The translations under genes and the position numbers were made by a program. The notes below the pieces were generated by a model. The model saw only the letters and a list, made by a program, of their open reading frames with translations, made no database searches and was not told the origin of the DNA. From [Eubacterium] saphenum (GTDB lineage Bacteria > Bacillota > Clostridia > Oscillospirales > Ruminococcaceae), in the NCBI GenBank assembly GCA_004555855.1, contig SFJQ01000003.1, positions 1-42,817 on the forward strand: DNA of 42,817 bases, written 5' to 3'. Shown here one piece after another: positions 15,354-22,261 of the stretch. How positions within the stretch are numbered: the stretch's first letter is position 1; the number at the start of each line of letters is the position of its first letter.

Positions 15354-16448
15354 TCAAAGCGCGTAGAGATTTGTGTCCCAATCGGGGAAGTACGGGTGAT
15401 GCCGCATATACAGCTTGTATTTTTTCTGCATCGAATTAACCAGAAGCGGGATTTTGAACATATCCTCGTTCCTGTGGTAGAGCGCGATGTTGAGCTTCGG
15501 CGAGAAGTTCGCGATAGTTTCCCGCGCGCCGAAAAGCGCCTTTTCCTCCGCGCCCTCAACGTCCATTTTAAGATAAGTAACAGGCTGACCTTGCAGAAGC
15601 GTGTCAACCTTCATCATCTTAACCTCGCGAAAACGCGCGGGATTAAGCGAAGCGTTTTTGTCGGGAACAGCCTTGCTGCTTCTCCCCGAGCGCAGATTGA
15701 ACACAACCGAAGTGTCCTCGTCCCAAACGCCGCAGTTGTACGCCTCAAGAAGCGCCGAGCCTATCATATAAAGCCGCCGTTTCAGCTTGCGGTAATTTTT
15801 CACGTCCGGCTCCATCGCGTAGATTTTCGTAAACTGAAGCGACGTTTCGTTCAAAAACTCGATAACCGTGTCGCCGTCATAAGCGCCCAAGTCAACGTAA
15901 ATCTCCTCCGTGCCGATTTTCAGCAGGTCAAATTTCTCATCGGAGGGAGTTTCAGCTTCGGTCAGATAATCGAGCTTTCCGCTGAGTTTATAGCGGATTA
16001 CGTTCTCGAAAACCTTTTTCGACTGCTCATCGGCAAGCAGCTTGTAAACCTTTTCCAGCTCGTCGCGGTGCGCTTTTGCGTAGTCAAGGTCAAAAAGCCC
16101 CTCGCCAACCACGGGAACATTCGGCGCGTAAAGTTCGTGTTTTCGGGAAATGTACGCGATTTTCTCCATAACCTCGGGAATTTGCGTCCCGAAGCACACG
16201 AGAATGATAAAATCATCGCCGTACAAATCCTCGATTTCCGAAAGCGTTTTCACGCGTATTCCCATAAAACTGTGGCCGCGGACAAATTCATCGCTCGCCA
16301 TAATATCGGAAAGCGGAATTTCCTTTTCGTCAAGAGCTGCCTTTATCTTCTCCGCGCCGTCGCCCATTCCGTAAAGCACGATTTTTTTGTCCGTGGTTTT
16401 GAGCCTGTCCCAAAGACATTCGTTTATTTCATCAAGAAAAAAAGCCAT
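15354..16448 (-). CDS. FkbM family methyltransferase
   Basis: This 364-residue protein has two parts. The N-terminal half (about 1-150) contains a Rossmann-like KIVLYGMGDGAEKI segment typical of sugar-modifying or glycan-linked proteins. The C-terminal half is an FkbM SAM-dependent O-methyltransferase with YVDLGAYDGDTV (SAM-binding loop, near residue 190) and YLKMDVEGAEEKAL. FkbM enzymes methylate hydroxyl groups of polyketides or glycans, and the fused N-terminal domain suggests a glycan substrate. It starts seven bases after the EAL-HDOD gene and precedes an anchored unknown protein in one operon. Confidence 0.88.
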   Translation of the reverse strand: MAFFLDEINECLWDRLKTTDKKIVLYGMGDGAEKIKAALDEKEIPLSDIMASDEFVRGHSFMGIRVKTLSEIEDLYGDDFIILVCFGTQIPEVMEKIAYISRKHELYAPNVPVVGEGLFDLDYAKAHRDELEKVYKLLADEQSKKVFENVIRYKLSGKLDYLTEAETPSDEKFDLLKIGTEEIYVDLGAYDGDTVIEFLNETSLQFTKIYAMEPDVKNYRKLKRRLYMIGSALLEAYNCGVWDEDTSVVFNLRSGRSSKAVPDKNASLNPARFREVKMMKVDTLLQGQPVTYLKMDVEGAEEKALFGARETIANFSPKLNIALYHRNEDMFKIPLLVNSMQKKYKLYMRHHPYFPDWDTNLYAL

Positions 16449-16455
16449 TTTACCC

Positions 16456-17655
16456 TCAATTCATCTGCGCTTGTTCAACTTCTTCGGCACACTCGGCGAA
16501 ACCCTCCGAGATTTCCTTTATGCCGATATTATACATCGAGGCGATTTTCTCAAATTTATCCCAATCCGCCTGAAGATAATCGAAAGCCATCTCAAAAACA
16601 TCGCTGTAAAGTCCGCCTTTTCGGAGAAGTCCCTTTTTGATGTCAAACGTTATCGGAAACTCGTCCAGCGCCTTTACCAGAACGCTTTCGCCGCAGAAAA
16701 CCACCATCGAGAGCAAACCCATAAGATAGAACGACTCGGGCTTTTTCGCGCCCTCGGGTATCATAAGCGCGATTTTCCGGCAGAATTTTGCCATAAGAAG
16801 CGACATTTTCGTTGCCTCGGGAGAGTCGTTGTTGAGCATCTTCTGCACTGCCATAAGGTAAATCCACTCGCGCAGATAGTCAAGTCCAAGAACCACAATC
16901 GCCTGATTTATCGAAGCAATTTTCTGAGTAAAGCCGAAGTAAACCGAGTTTATCAGCCGCAAAAGCCGCTGACAAACCGCCGAGTCAACCGACAGCGCGT
17001 TTACAACGTCCTCGATTTCCGCGTCCTTTTGCGACAAAATCTGCATTGTGTTCACTATGCTCGCGGGAAGCGGCCGGAAGCCGTTTTCAGGGTCAATCTC
17101 GGGCTTCGCGAAGAAAAATCCCTGCATAAACGTGCAGCCGAGCCTTTTCGCATACTCGTATTCATCGCGCGTTTCGATATTTGCCGCAACCATCAGCTTG
17201 TTCGCGTAACGGCAGACATACGCGGTTTCCTCGATAGACTTGTGCGGTTTTTTGAAATCTATCTCAACAACGTCCGCAAATCTGAAAATTTCATCATAAG
17301 CCTTGCTGTACTCGAAATCCTCGAGCGCAATCATAAATCCGCGTTCCTTCAAATCACGGCATATATTCAAAATCCCCGCGTTTTCAAGCTGGTTTGCGTG
17401 AACGCAGACGGTGAGAATATCGCGTGAAAAGAACAGCGGCAGGCGCGCGCGAAGCATTTCATCGGAAAAATATATGAAAGCGCGCGATTTCCCGACAAGC
17501 CGCCGAACGTCAAAATCAAACAGCTTGTTTGTTTCCTCCGAATCGGGCGTAACGTATTCAATCGTCCCGTTTTCTTCAGTACGATAAGGCACACTGTATG
17601 CAAAAACGTTTCCCGCAACGTCAAAAACAGGCAGGCGCGCTATGTAAGCGTCCAA
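16456..17655 (-). CDS. EAL-HDOD signalling protein with degenerate EAL domain
   Basis: This 399-residue protein has an EAL-type domain (about 1-195) followed by an HDOD domain (about 195-385), the YuxH-like layout. EAL domains hydrolyse cyclic di-GMP, but the catalytic E-A/V-L motif is missing: the matching strand reads AYSVPYR. The usual DD-F-G-G loop reads LEDFEYS, so phosphodiesterase activity is unlikely. ANIET and MQGFFFAKPE are retained. The HDOD part has the LPASIVNTMQIL start and RLLRLINSVYFG. The start is TTG 17655, supported by GGGAGG seven bases upstream. It leads the operon with FkbM and an anchored protein; a binding or scaffold role is inferred. Confidence 0.88.
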   Translation of the reverse strand: MDAYIARLPVFDVAGNVFAYSVPYRTEENGTIEYVTPDSEETNKLFDFDVRRLVGKSRAFIYFSDEMLRARLPLFFSRDILTVCVHANQLENAGILNICRDLKERGFMIALEDFEYSKAYDEIFRFADVVEIDFKKPHKSIEETAYVCRYANKLMVAANIETRDEYEYAKRLGCTFMQGFFFAKPEIDPENGFRPLPASIVNTMQILSQKDAEIEDVVNALSVDSAVCQRLLRLINSVYFGFTQKIASINQAIVVLGLDYLREWIYLMAVQKMLNNDSPEATKMSLLMAKFCRKIALMIPEGAKKPESFYLMGLLSMVVFCGESVLVKALDEFPITFDIKKGLLRKGGLYSDVFEMAFDYLQADWDKFEKIASMYNIGIKEISEGFAECAEEVEQAQMN

Positions 17656-17687
17656 AATTATCCCTCCCGATATTTATATACAGATTT

Positions 17688-17716
17688 ATTATACAACTTT
17701 TTCAACACTTTTGCAA
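17688..17716 (-). promoter_or_regulatory. Sigma-A promoter of EAL-HDOD operon
   Basis: TTGCAA (17711-17716), 17-base spacer, TATAAT (17688-17693) on the minus strand, about 33 bases before the TTG start. Confidence 0.75.
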
Positions 17717-17769
17717 GACTATTTTTTACAAATGTTTGGCAAGTGTAAATTTTCATTCGGTTTTTATGT

Positions 17770-17798
17770 GAATATTTGCCAAAAAATCGGCAAAACTA
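17770..17798 (+). promoter_or_regulatory. Possible forespore (sigma-F/G type) promoter of the M23 gene
   Basis: GGCAAAACTA (17789-17798) fits the sigma-F -10 pattern GGnnAnAHTR. GAATA (17770-17774) lies 14 bases upstream, one mismatch and one base short of the usual -35 arrangement. No sigma-A promoter is evident here. Support is weak without expression data. Confidence 0.35.
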
Positions 17799-17871
17799 CA
17801 TACAGGTTCAAGGGTGCTTGGACAAAAATTGTAAATAATTCCCAACTTTACCTAACGAAAGGAATGGTCAA

Positions 17872-18603
17872 ATGAAAAACAGAAGGCAAAACAATGACGG
17901 AAAAAACGCGAAAAGCATTGCAATCGCGTCGGCTATAGGACTAACGGCGGTTGCGGCGTCGCTTGTGGCGGTTTACAGCAGCACTACAAGAAGGCTCGTT
18001 CCCACGAGTTCCTCTCCCGAGAGCCTTTGGAGCTATTCTTCGTCAAAAATCGGCGGCGACATTCCCGTAAACAACGATGTTTCGGGAGTTCCCAAGGAAA
18101 ACAGCAGTTCTTCGTCATCGTCTGAAAAAGTGCAAAAGCCCGAATCCTCCGAGGCTGAGCCGGTAAACCGTCCCGTGGAGATTAAGGCGGGAAATATCCT
18201 TCCCGTTGAGGGCGAAATCGACAAGCCTTTCTCCAACGGTGAGCTTGTAAAATCCGAAACTCTCGGCGTGTGGAAAACTCATGATGGCGTTGATATTCTC
18301 TGCGATTTGGGAACCGATGTCAAGTCGATGTCCGAGGGCGTGGTAAAGGAAATCCGTGATGACGCACTTATGGGCGTTTGCGTGACCGTCGAGCAGACAA
18401 ACGGTCTGGAAGCGCATTACTGCGGACTTGCAAAGGAGCTGAACGTTAAAGCGGGGCAGCAGGTGAAGCAGGGCGAAATTATCGGCAAGACCTCCGACAC
18501 AAATCAGTCCGAAATCCTCCAGAAGCCGCATCTGCACTTTGCTGTAAAAGAGAACGGAAAGTGGATTGACCCGATGAGCGTTATCGACAAGAACGCCGGC
18601 TGA
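17872..18603 (+). CDS. M23 (LytM) family peptidase, possible SpoIIQ
   Basis: This 243-residue protein has a basic cytoplasmic start, one membrane helix (about 15-36), a Ser/Pro/Glu-rich linker (about 45-105) and a C-terminal LytM domain. Zinc ligands His136 and Asp140 (HDGVD) and His221 with His219 (HLH) are all present. The His of the usual Y-x-H-L motif is replaced (YCGL). M23 enzymes cut peptidoglycan cross-bridges. The short single-pass layout and a possible sigma-F box upstream recall SpoIIQ of the sporulation engulfment channel, but a vegetative cell-wall peptidase is equally possible. AAGGAATGG precedes the ATG. Confidence 0.82.
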   Translation: MKNRRQNNDGKNAKSIAIASAIGLTAVAASLVAVYSSTTRRLVPTSSSPESLWSYSSSKIGGDIPVNNDVSGVPKENSSSSSSSEKVQKPESSEAEPVNRPVEIKAGNILPVEGEIDKPFSNGELVKSETLGVWKTHDGVDILCDLGTDVKSMSEGVVKEIRDDALMGVCVTVEQTNGLEAHYCGLAKELNVKAGQQVKQGEIIGKTSDTNQSEILQKPHLHFAVKENGKWIDPMSVIDKNAG

Positions 18604-18660
18604 TTTCCCAAATCACCGCGAACCGATAATAGTCTTTTCGGAAGTCAACGAGAAACCTTC

Positions 18661-18692
18661 GGTTTCCCTAACCCTTTTCTTCAGAAAATGTT
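18661..18692 (+). repeat. Degenerate second copy of the intergenic palindrome
   Basis: GGTTT, then AACCC, then TTTTCTTCAGAAAA, then GTTC repeats the minus-strand order of the element at 1-26 with a few changes that break the stem. It is in opposite orientation to copy 1. Confidence 0.45.
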
Positions 18693-18782
18693 CTTTGCGC
18701 CGGAGGCACTCGAGAGCTAAGCCGTAAAATCAAAAAACGCAAAAAATCCGCAATCCCCATCTCGCAAACCTGACCTCATCAG

Positions 18783-18864
18783 GCGGGTGCAGTCACGACC
18801 GTCCCGTTTTAACGGGCGGGACTGCACCCGCGCAATTTTTCGGGCTCGATGCCCGAAAAATTGC
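18783..18864. repeat. Hairpin doublet, unit 1
   Basis: Hairpin A has a perfect 12-bp outer stem (18783-18794 with 18820-18831) enclosing an inner CCCGTT/AACGGG stem. One base later, hairpin B has a perfect 14-bp stem (18832-18845 with 18851-18864) and a TCGAT loop. CAGGCG-like sequence precedes and CCAAG follows the unit. Unit 2 has the same geometry with different stem bases. Confidence 0.9.
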
Positions 18865-18915
18865 CAAGAGCGCGAAGACAGCTTTCTATGCAAGCGGCAA
18901 ATCTCGGCAAATGCA

Positions 18916-18995
18916 GGCGAAGCCACGCCCGCTTAAGGCGGGGCGGTCGTGGCTTCGCCCGCGCGATTTCGGCGGCTCGACGCCGCCGAAATCGC
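18916..18995. repeat. Hairpin doublet, unit 2
   Basis: Hairpin A' has a perfect 12-bp outer stem (18916-18927 with 18948-18959) and an inner CCCGC/GCGGG stem. Hairpin B' has a perfect 14-bp stem (18963-18976 with 18982-18995) and a TCGAC loop. The core of A' is the reverse complement of the core of A: both carry CGACCG, CCCG, TTAA and CGGGCG in order. Unit length, loop and flanks (CAGGCG, CCAAG) match unit 1. Confidence 0.9.
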
Positions 18996-19086
18996 CAAGG
19001 TTTCGCAGAAACCCCTAGATCACCAAAACAAGCCAATCCAAAATTCCCCAATAAGCCAAATCAACTCGCCCAAACCTTCCCGAATA

Positions 19087-19128
19087 GCACCGCGCCGATT
19101 TGTCAAGTCAGCTTCGCGGTGCTTTTTT
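19087..19128 (+). terminator. Intrinsic terminator before the GH25 gene
   Basis: Eight-base-pair stem GCACCGCG/CGCGGTGC (19087-19094, 19115-19122) with a 20-base loop, followed by TTTTTT. It would end any transcript that crosses the hairpin doublets. Confidence 0.85.
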
Positions 19129-19191
19129 CTTGAAATATTGCTCAGATGTGACTTTTCCCGAAAATTTCCATAAAAATTTTTAAAAAAACAT

Positions 19192-19220
19192 TTGACAAAT
19201 TGATAAAAATATGAGAAAAT
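19192..19220 (+). promoter_or_regulatory. Sigma-A promoter of the GH25 lysozyme gene
   Basis: TTGACA (19192-19197), 17-base spacer, GAAAAT (19215-19220). Confidence 0.65.
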
Positions 19221-19266
19221 ATAAACAGAGGGAAAATTCTTGCATTTTTACATAAGGGGGTACAAA

Positions 19267-20730
19267 ATGAAAATTCTCAAAAAGGCAGCGGCTTTGTTTG
19301 TCGCGGCGGCAATTTCTCTTACCACAGCATTTTCGGCTTTCGCGCAATCCGGCGATAAATCAAAATCCGAAAACGCGCCCGATATCTATTCCGTGGAGTA
19401 CACGCCAATTGACAAAACCGGATTTGTCAAATGGAACGGTATATCCGCTCCCGCAGAAAACACCGGCTACTACATAGACAGCACAGTTCAGATTCCTAAA
19501 GGCGCAGACGTTGTTTTCCCAAAAACAAGCACTCTATTGGTTTGCGAGGGAGCAAATCTCCAGATTTACACAAACGCAAACGTCAATTTCTTCGGCACTA
19601 TGATTATTGAGCCGCGCGCGCGAGTTACCGTTTCCGGAACGATTACCTTCAAAGACCAATCCGCCTGTGCAAACTATGGCTCACTGATTTCAACAAGCAA
19701 AGCAGCCGTTAAATTCTCTTCGGATTTTATTGTCCACGAAAAAGGCTCGATGGTTTTCAGCGGCTCAACAAACGTCTTCAAAAAAGGAAACATCACAAAC
19801 TACGGCACGATTACCTTTGCGCCCGCTTCGGAAACCATCTTGACGGGCAGTATCACCAACAGCGAGGAAGCAAAGCTGTTCGTTAAGGGAAAAATGACCA
19901 TAACTCTCAGCGGAAAAGCTACGTTAAACGGACGTTTTTCTCTCCTCGGGGAACTGGTTAACAGCGGAACAATGGTTCTCGAAAGAACCGTTAAGTATTT
20001 CACGGGCGAAAACGCTTCGCTTGCAGTTTCAAGATGCTCGAAAATTATCGATAATCGTCCGGAATCCAACAACGGAAACAACGGTCAGCAAGAAGACCTC
20101 AGAAACAGCGGCACAAAAGGCATCGACGTTTCCTCGTGGCAGGACGCGATTGACTGGCGCAAGGTCAAGAATGCGGGAATTAAGTTCGCGATGATTCGCG
20201 CGTCATGGTCGGACGATAAGGTTGATAAAACCTTTGATTACAACATCACCGAAGCGACAAGAGTCGGCATAGACGTCGGCGTTTACCACTACTGCTACGC
20301 GCTTAACGCAGAAGAGGCAAGAGCCGAAGCAAGACACTTCATCGAAACCATTTCGCCTTACAAGATAACCTATCCCGTTGTGCTCGACTTTGAGGACAAT
20401 TCTCAGGTTAAGCTCGACAAAGAGGTCAAAAACGAAATCGCGCAGGTGTTTATCGAGGAAATCCGCAGCGCGGGCTATTACCCGATGATTTATTCCTACA
20501 CCAACTGGTACGAAGAATATATGGATATGGAAGCGCTGGGCTGCGAGGTCTGGGTTGCACACTGGAATGTTCCGAAGCCGTCATACAAGGGTACATACGG
20601 TATGTGGCAGTATTCGTCCGAAGGCAGAGTTTCGGGAATTGACGTGGTTGTTGACCTGAACGTCTGCTTCAAGGATTACGCGAAAATTATCCGTGATGGC
20701 GGGTATAATCACCTCGACAGGTTCGATTAA
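19267..20730 (+). CDS. Secreted GH25 lysozyme with N-terminal beta-rich region
   Basis: This 487-residue exported protein has a clear signal peptide (about residues 1-27, ending SAFAQ). A region of about 230 residues follows with repeated short Asn/Gly/Thr strands resembling a beta-solenoid. The C-terminal GH25 domain runs from about 280 to the end and starts GIDVSSWQDAIDW. The catalytic acid pair lies in VVLDFED. GH25 muramidases cleave the glycan strands of peptidoglycan. ATG 19267 is chosen because AGGGGG stands seven bases upstream and it gives the signal peptide directly. The N-terminal region may bind the cell wall; I recognise no named binding domain. Confidence 0.92.
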   Translation: MKILKKAAALFVAAAISLTTAFSAFAQSGDKSKSENAPDIYSVEYTPIDKTGFVKWNGISAPAENTGYYIDSTVQIPKGADVVFPKTSTLLVCEGANLQIYTNANVNFFGTMIIEPRARVTVSGTITFKDQSACANYGSLISTSKAAVKFSSDFIVHEKGSMVFSGSTNVFKKGNITNYGTITFAPASETILTGSITNSEEAKLFVKGKMTITLSGKATLNGRFSLLGELVNSGTMVLERTVKYFTGENASLAVSRCSKIIDNRPESNNGNNGQQEDLRNSGTKGIDVSSWQDAIDWRKVKNAGIKFAMIRASWSDDKVDKTFDYNITEATRVGIDVGVYHYCYALNAEEARAEARHFIETISPYKITYPVVLDFEDNSQVKLDKEVKNEIAQVFIEEIRSAGYYPMIYSYTNWYEEYMDMEALGCEVWVAHWNVPKPSYKGTYGMWQYSSEGRVSGIDVVVDLNVCFKDYAKIIRDGGYNHLDRFD

Positions 20731-20751
20731 TCTTTTTTTCAAACAGCCTCA

Positions 20752-20780
20752 TTGCATTAAAGCAAAATCTGCGTTATAAT
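20752..20780 (+). promoter_or_regulatory. Sigma-A promoter of the ATL-like gene
   Basis: TTGCAT (20752-20757), 17-base spacer, TATAAT (20775-20780), 20 bases before the ATG. Confidence 0.75.
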
Positions 20781-20799
20781 ACACTTCGTAGGTGTTAGT

Positions 20800-21279
20800 A
20801 TGGCTAACGAGGAAAAGAAGGATTTTAACGCGATGCTCCGCGACAGCAAGGATATGCCGAAAATTCAGGTTATAACCGACAAGGCGAGTATCGAAAAATA
20901 CGGCGGCAGCCGAATGTATTTCGCGCCGCCTGTTGATTACGATACCGTGATGAAAAAAGTGCCGTTCGGGAAGGTCACGACAGTCGGCGCAATCCGCGAT
21001 TTTTTCGCAAAGCAGTCGGGCGCGGATTTCACCGAGCCGATTACCGCGGGAATTTTCGTGTCAATCGCCGCGTGGGCAAGCCACCAGCGTTCCGATGACG
21101 AAACTCCTTACTGGAGAACGCTCAAGGCAAACGGCGAGCTGAACGGGAAATACCCCGGCGGCGCGCTTGCTCAAAAGGAAAAGCTGGAGCAGGAAGGTCA
21201 CACCGTCATTCAGAAGGGCAGGAAAAATATCCGATATTTCGTGAAGGATTACGAAAAAGCGCTGTTTGAGCTGAATTAA
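20800..21279 (+). CDS. MGMT-fold protein lacking the reactive cysteine (alkyltransferase-like)
   Basis: This 159-residue protein has an unfamiliar N-terminal 50 residues, then the DNA-binding half of O6-alkylguanine-DNA alkyltransferase: VPFGKVTTVGAIRDFF (54-69), a helix-turn-helix, and GELNGKYPGGALAQKEKLEQEG. The active-site P-C-H-R motif reads P-Y-W-R (103-106), so alkyl transfer to Cys is impossible. Alkyltransferase-like (ATL) proteins with the Cys replaced bind O6-alkylguanine and flag it for excision repair. A similar role is inferred, although the aromatic pair Tyr-Trp is not the usual ATL form. Its promoter and terminator make it a single-gene unit. Confidence 0.78.
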   Translation: MANEEKKDFNAMLRDSKDMPKIQVITDKASIEKYGGSRMYFAPPVDYDTVMKKVPFGKVTTVGAIRDFFAKQSGADFTEPITAGIFVSIAAWASHQRSDDETPYWRTLKANGELNGKYPGGALAQKEKLEQEGHTVIQKGRKNIRYFVKDYEKALFELN

Positions 21280-21284
21280 ACAAA

Positions 21285-21326
21285 ATCCCGAGAGCCGTGA
21301 AAACTCTCGGGATTTCCTTATTTTTT
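21285..21326. terminator. Terminator between ATL-like gene and aspartoacylase-like gene
   Basis: Perfect ten-base-pair stem ATCCCGAGAG/CTCTCGGGAT (21285-21294, 21304-21313), followed by TTCCTTATTTTTT on the plus strand. It ends a plus-strand gene and faces the convergent minus-strand operon, whose last codons it overlaps. Confidence 0.85.
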
Positions 21327-22244
21327 AACGATTTTGAACACAAGCGAATGCTGACAGATGATGGATTTATGCCGTGCGAAGAAAACCGTTCCGTCAACGG
21401 GCGCTTTCACCTCGCGGATAACCTCGCCCTCATACGGGTGCAAAATCCGCGCAAGCACATCGCCTTTTTTGACCGTGCTGCCGACCTTGACAATCTCGCG
21501 GTAAATGCCCGCGTCCTCGCTCTTGACGTTTACGAGTTCGCTCTCATCGACAACCTTTGCCGCAACGCCCTCGCGAACCTCGCTTGTGATAACGCCCGTT
21601 TTTGACAAGAACCGCAGCACCGCCTCAACGCCGATTTCCGCGGAAATTTCATCAATCGTTTCGCGCGTTTCCGTGTACACCGAAAAAGCCGCCGTGCCGC
21701 TGCTCTGAAGGCTGAAATTCAGCGTGGACTTGTCAAGCGCCGTCGGTTCTCTCAGCACCACAAACGGCAGCCCGAACAGCTCCGCCGCGCTTTCGTTGTC
21801 CGCCTCGGTTTTCATCATACGAACGTGCGGCGCGAATATTCCCGGAATATAGAACGACGGAAACTGCACGCAATACGGGTACTTCCTGATTTCCCCGAAA
21901 ACCGCCGCCGCAACGCGCTCCGTGGTTTCGCCGCCCCCGTCGCCGGGGAACTGCCGGTTGATGTCGGTGTTGTCAAGGCACCAGAAACGGCGGCTGATGT
22001 TCATACTGTAATTGTTCATCGAGGGAATGACGAGAATTTCCCGTCCCTCGGCAATTCCGCCGCTCTTTTCAAGCTCCCGAAGCGCCTTTACAAGCTGCCC
22101 GCAGATATAAAGCTGCTGAACCTCATCGCCGCGTATTGCACCTATTATACAACAACTCGGCTCGCCGCTGCCGAAACGATAGCCCGTGACGCGGAAATCA
22201 TCGCGGTACAGTCCCGAAAGACTGAAGATAACCTCTTTTTTCAA
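21318..22244 (-). CDS. Aspartoacylase/AstE-like protein with lost zinc ligands
   Basis: This 308-residue protein aligns with the succinylglutamate desuccinylase/aspartoacylase branch of M14 carboxypeptidases. The DINRQFPGD motif and the C-terminal beta domain with KVGSTVKKGDVLARI are intact. The zinc motif H-G-D-E reads R-G-D-E (Arg38, Glu41), and the later D-x-H reads V-Q-F (Phe128 for His). Two of three zinc ligands are therefore missing and catalysis is doubtful. TTG 22244 is preferred over TTG 22250 because AGGTGA lies six bases upstream. It is the third gene of the lysC-NYN operon, eleven bases after the NYN gene. Confidence 0.82.
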   Translation of the reverse strand: MKKEVIFSLSGLYRDDFRVTGYRFGSGEPSCCIIGAIRGDEVQQLYICGQLVKALRELEKSGGIAEGREILVIPSMNNYSMNISRRFWCLDNTDINRQFPGDGGGETTERVAAAVFGEIRKYPYCVQFPSFYIPGIFAPHVRMMKTEADNESAAELFGLPFVVLREPTALDKSTLNFSLQSSGTAAFSVYTETRETIDEISAEIGVEAVLRFLSKTGVITSEVREGVAAKVVDESELVNVKSEDAGIYREIVKVGSTVKKGDVLARILHPYEGEVIREVKAPVDGTVFFARHKSIICQHSLVFKIVKK

Positions 22245-22261
22245 ATCCAATCACCTGCGAA

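Larger units (their letters stand above)
18604..19266. other. 660-bp non-coding stretch with hairpin arrays
   Basis: No supported gene lies between the M23 and GH25 genes. The stretch holds a small GAAACC/GGTTTC hairpin, a degenerate copy of the palindrome at 1-26, two large hairpin doublets (18783-18864 and 18916-18995), a C/A-rich spacer (19010-19080), an intrinsic terminator and the GH25 promoter. Short open frames here run through the hairpins and look spurious. Confidence 0.7.

Noticed and set aside
15396..16640. 414-codon plus-strand frame opposite the FkbM gene
   Set aside because: It covers the recognised FkbM gene in antisense, and its composition is that of a reverse-complement shadow.
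18783..18995. CRISPR array
   Set aside because: There are only two units, their sequences differ and one core is inverted. Spacer-like segments are not of equal length and no cas genes are nearby.
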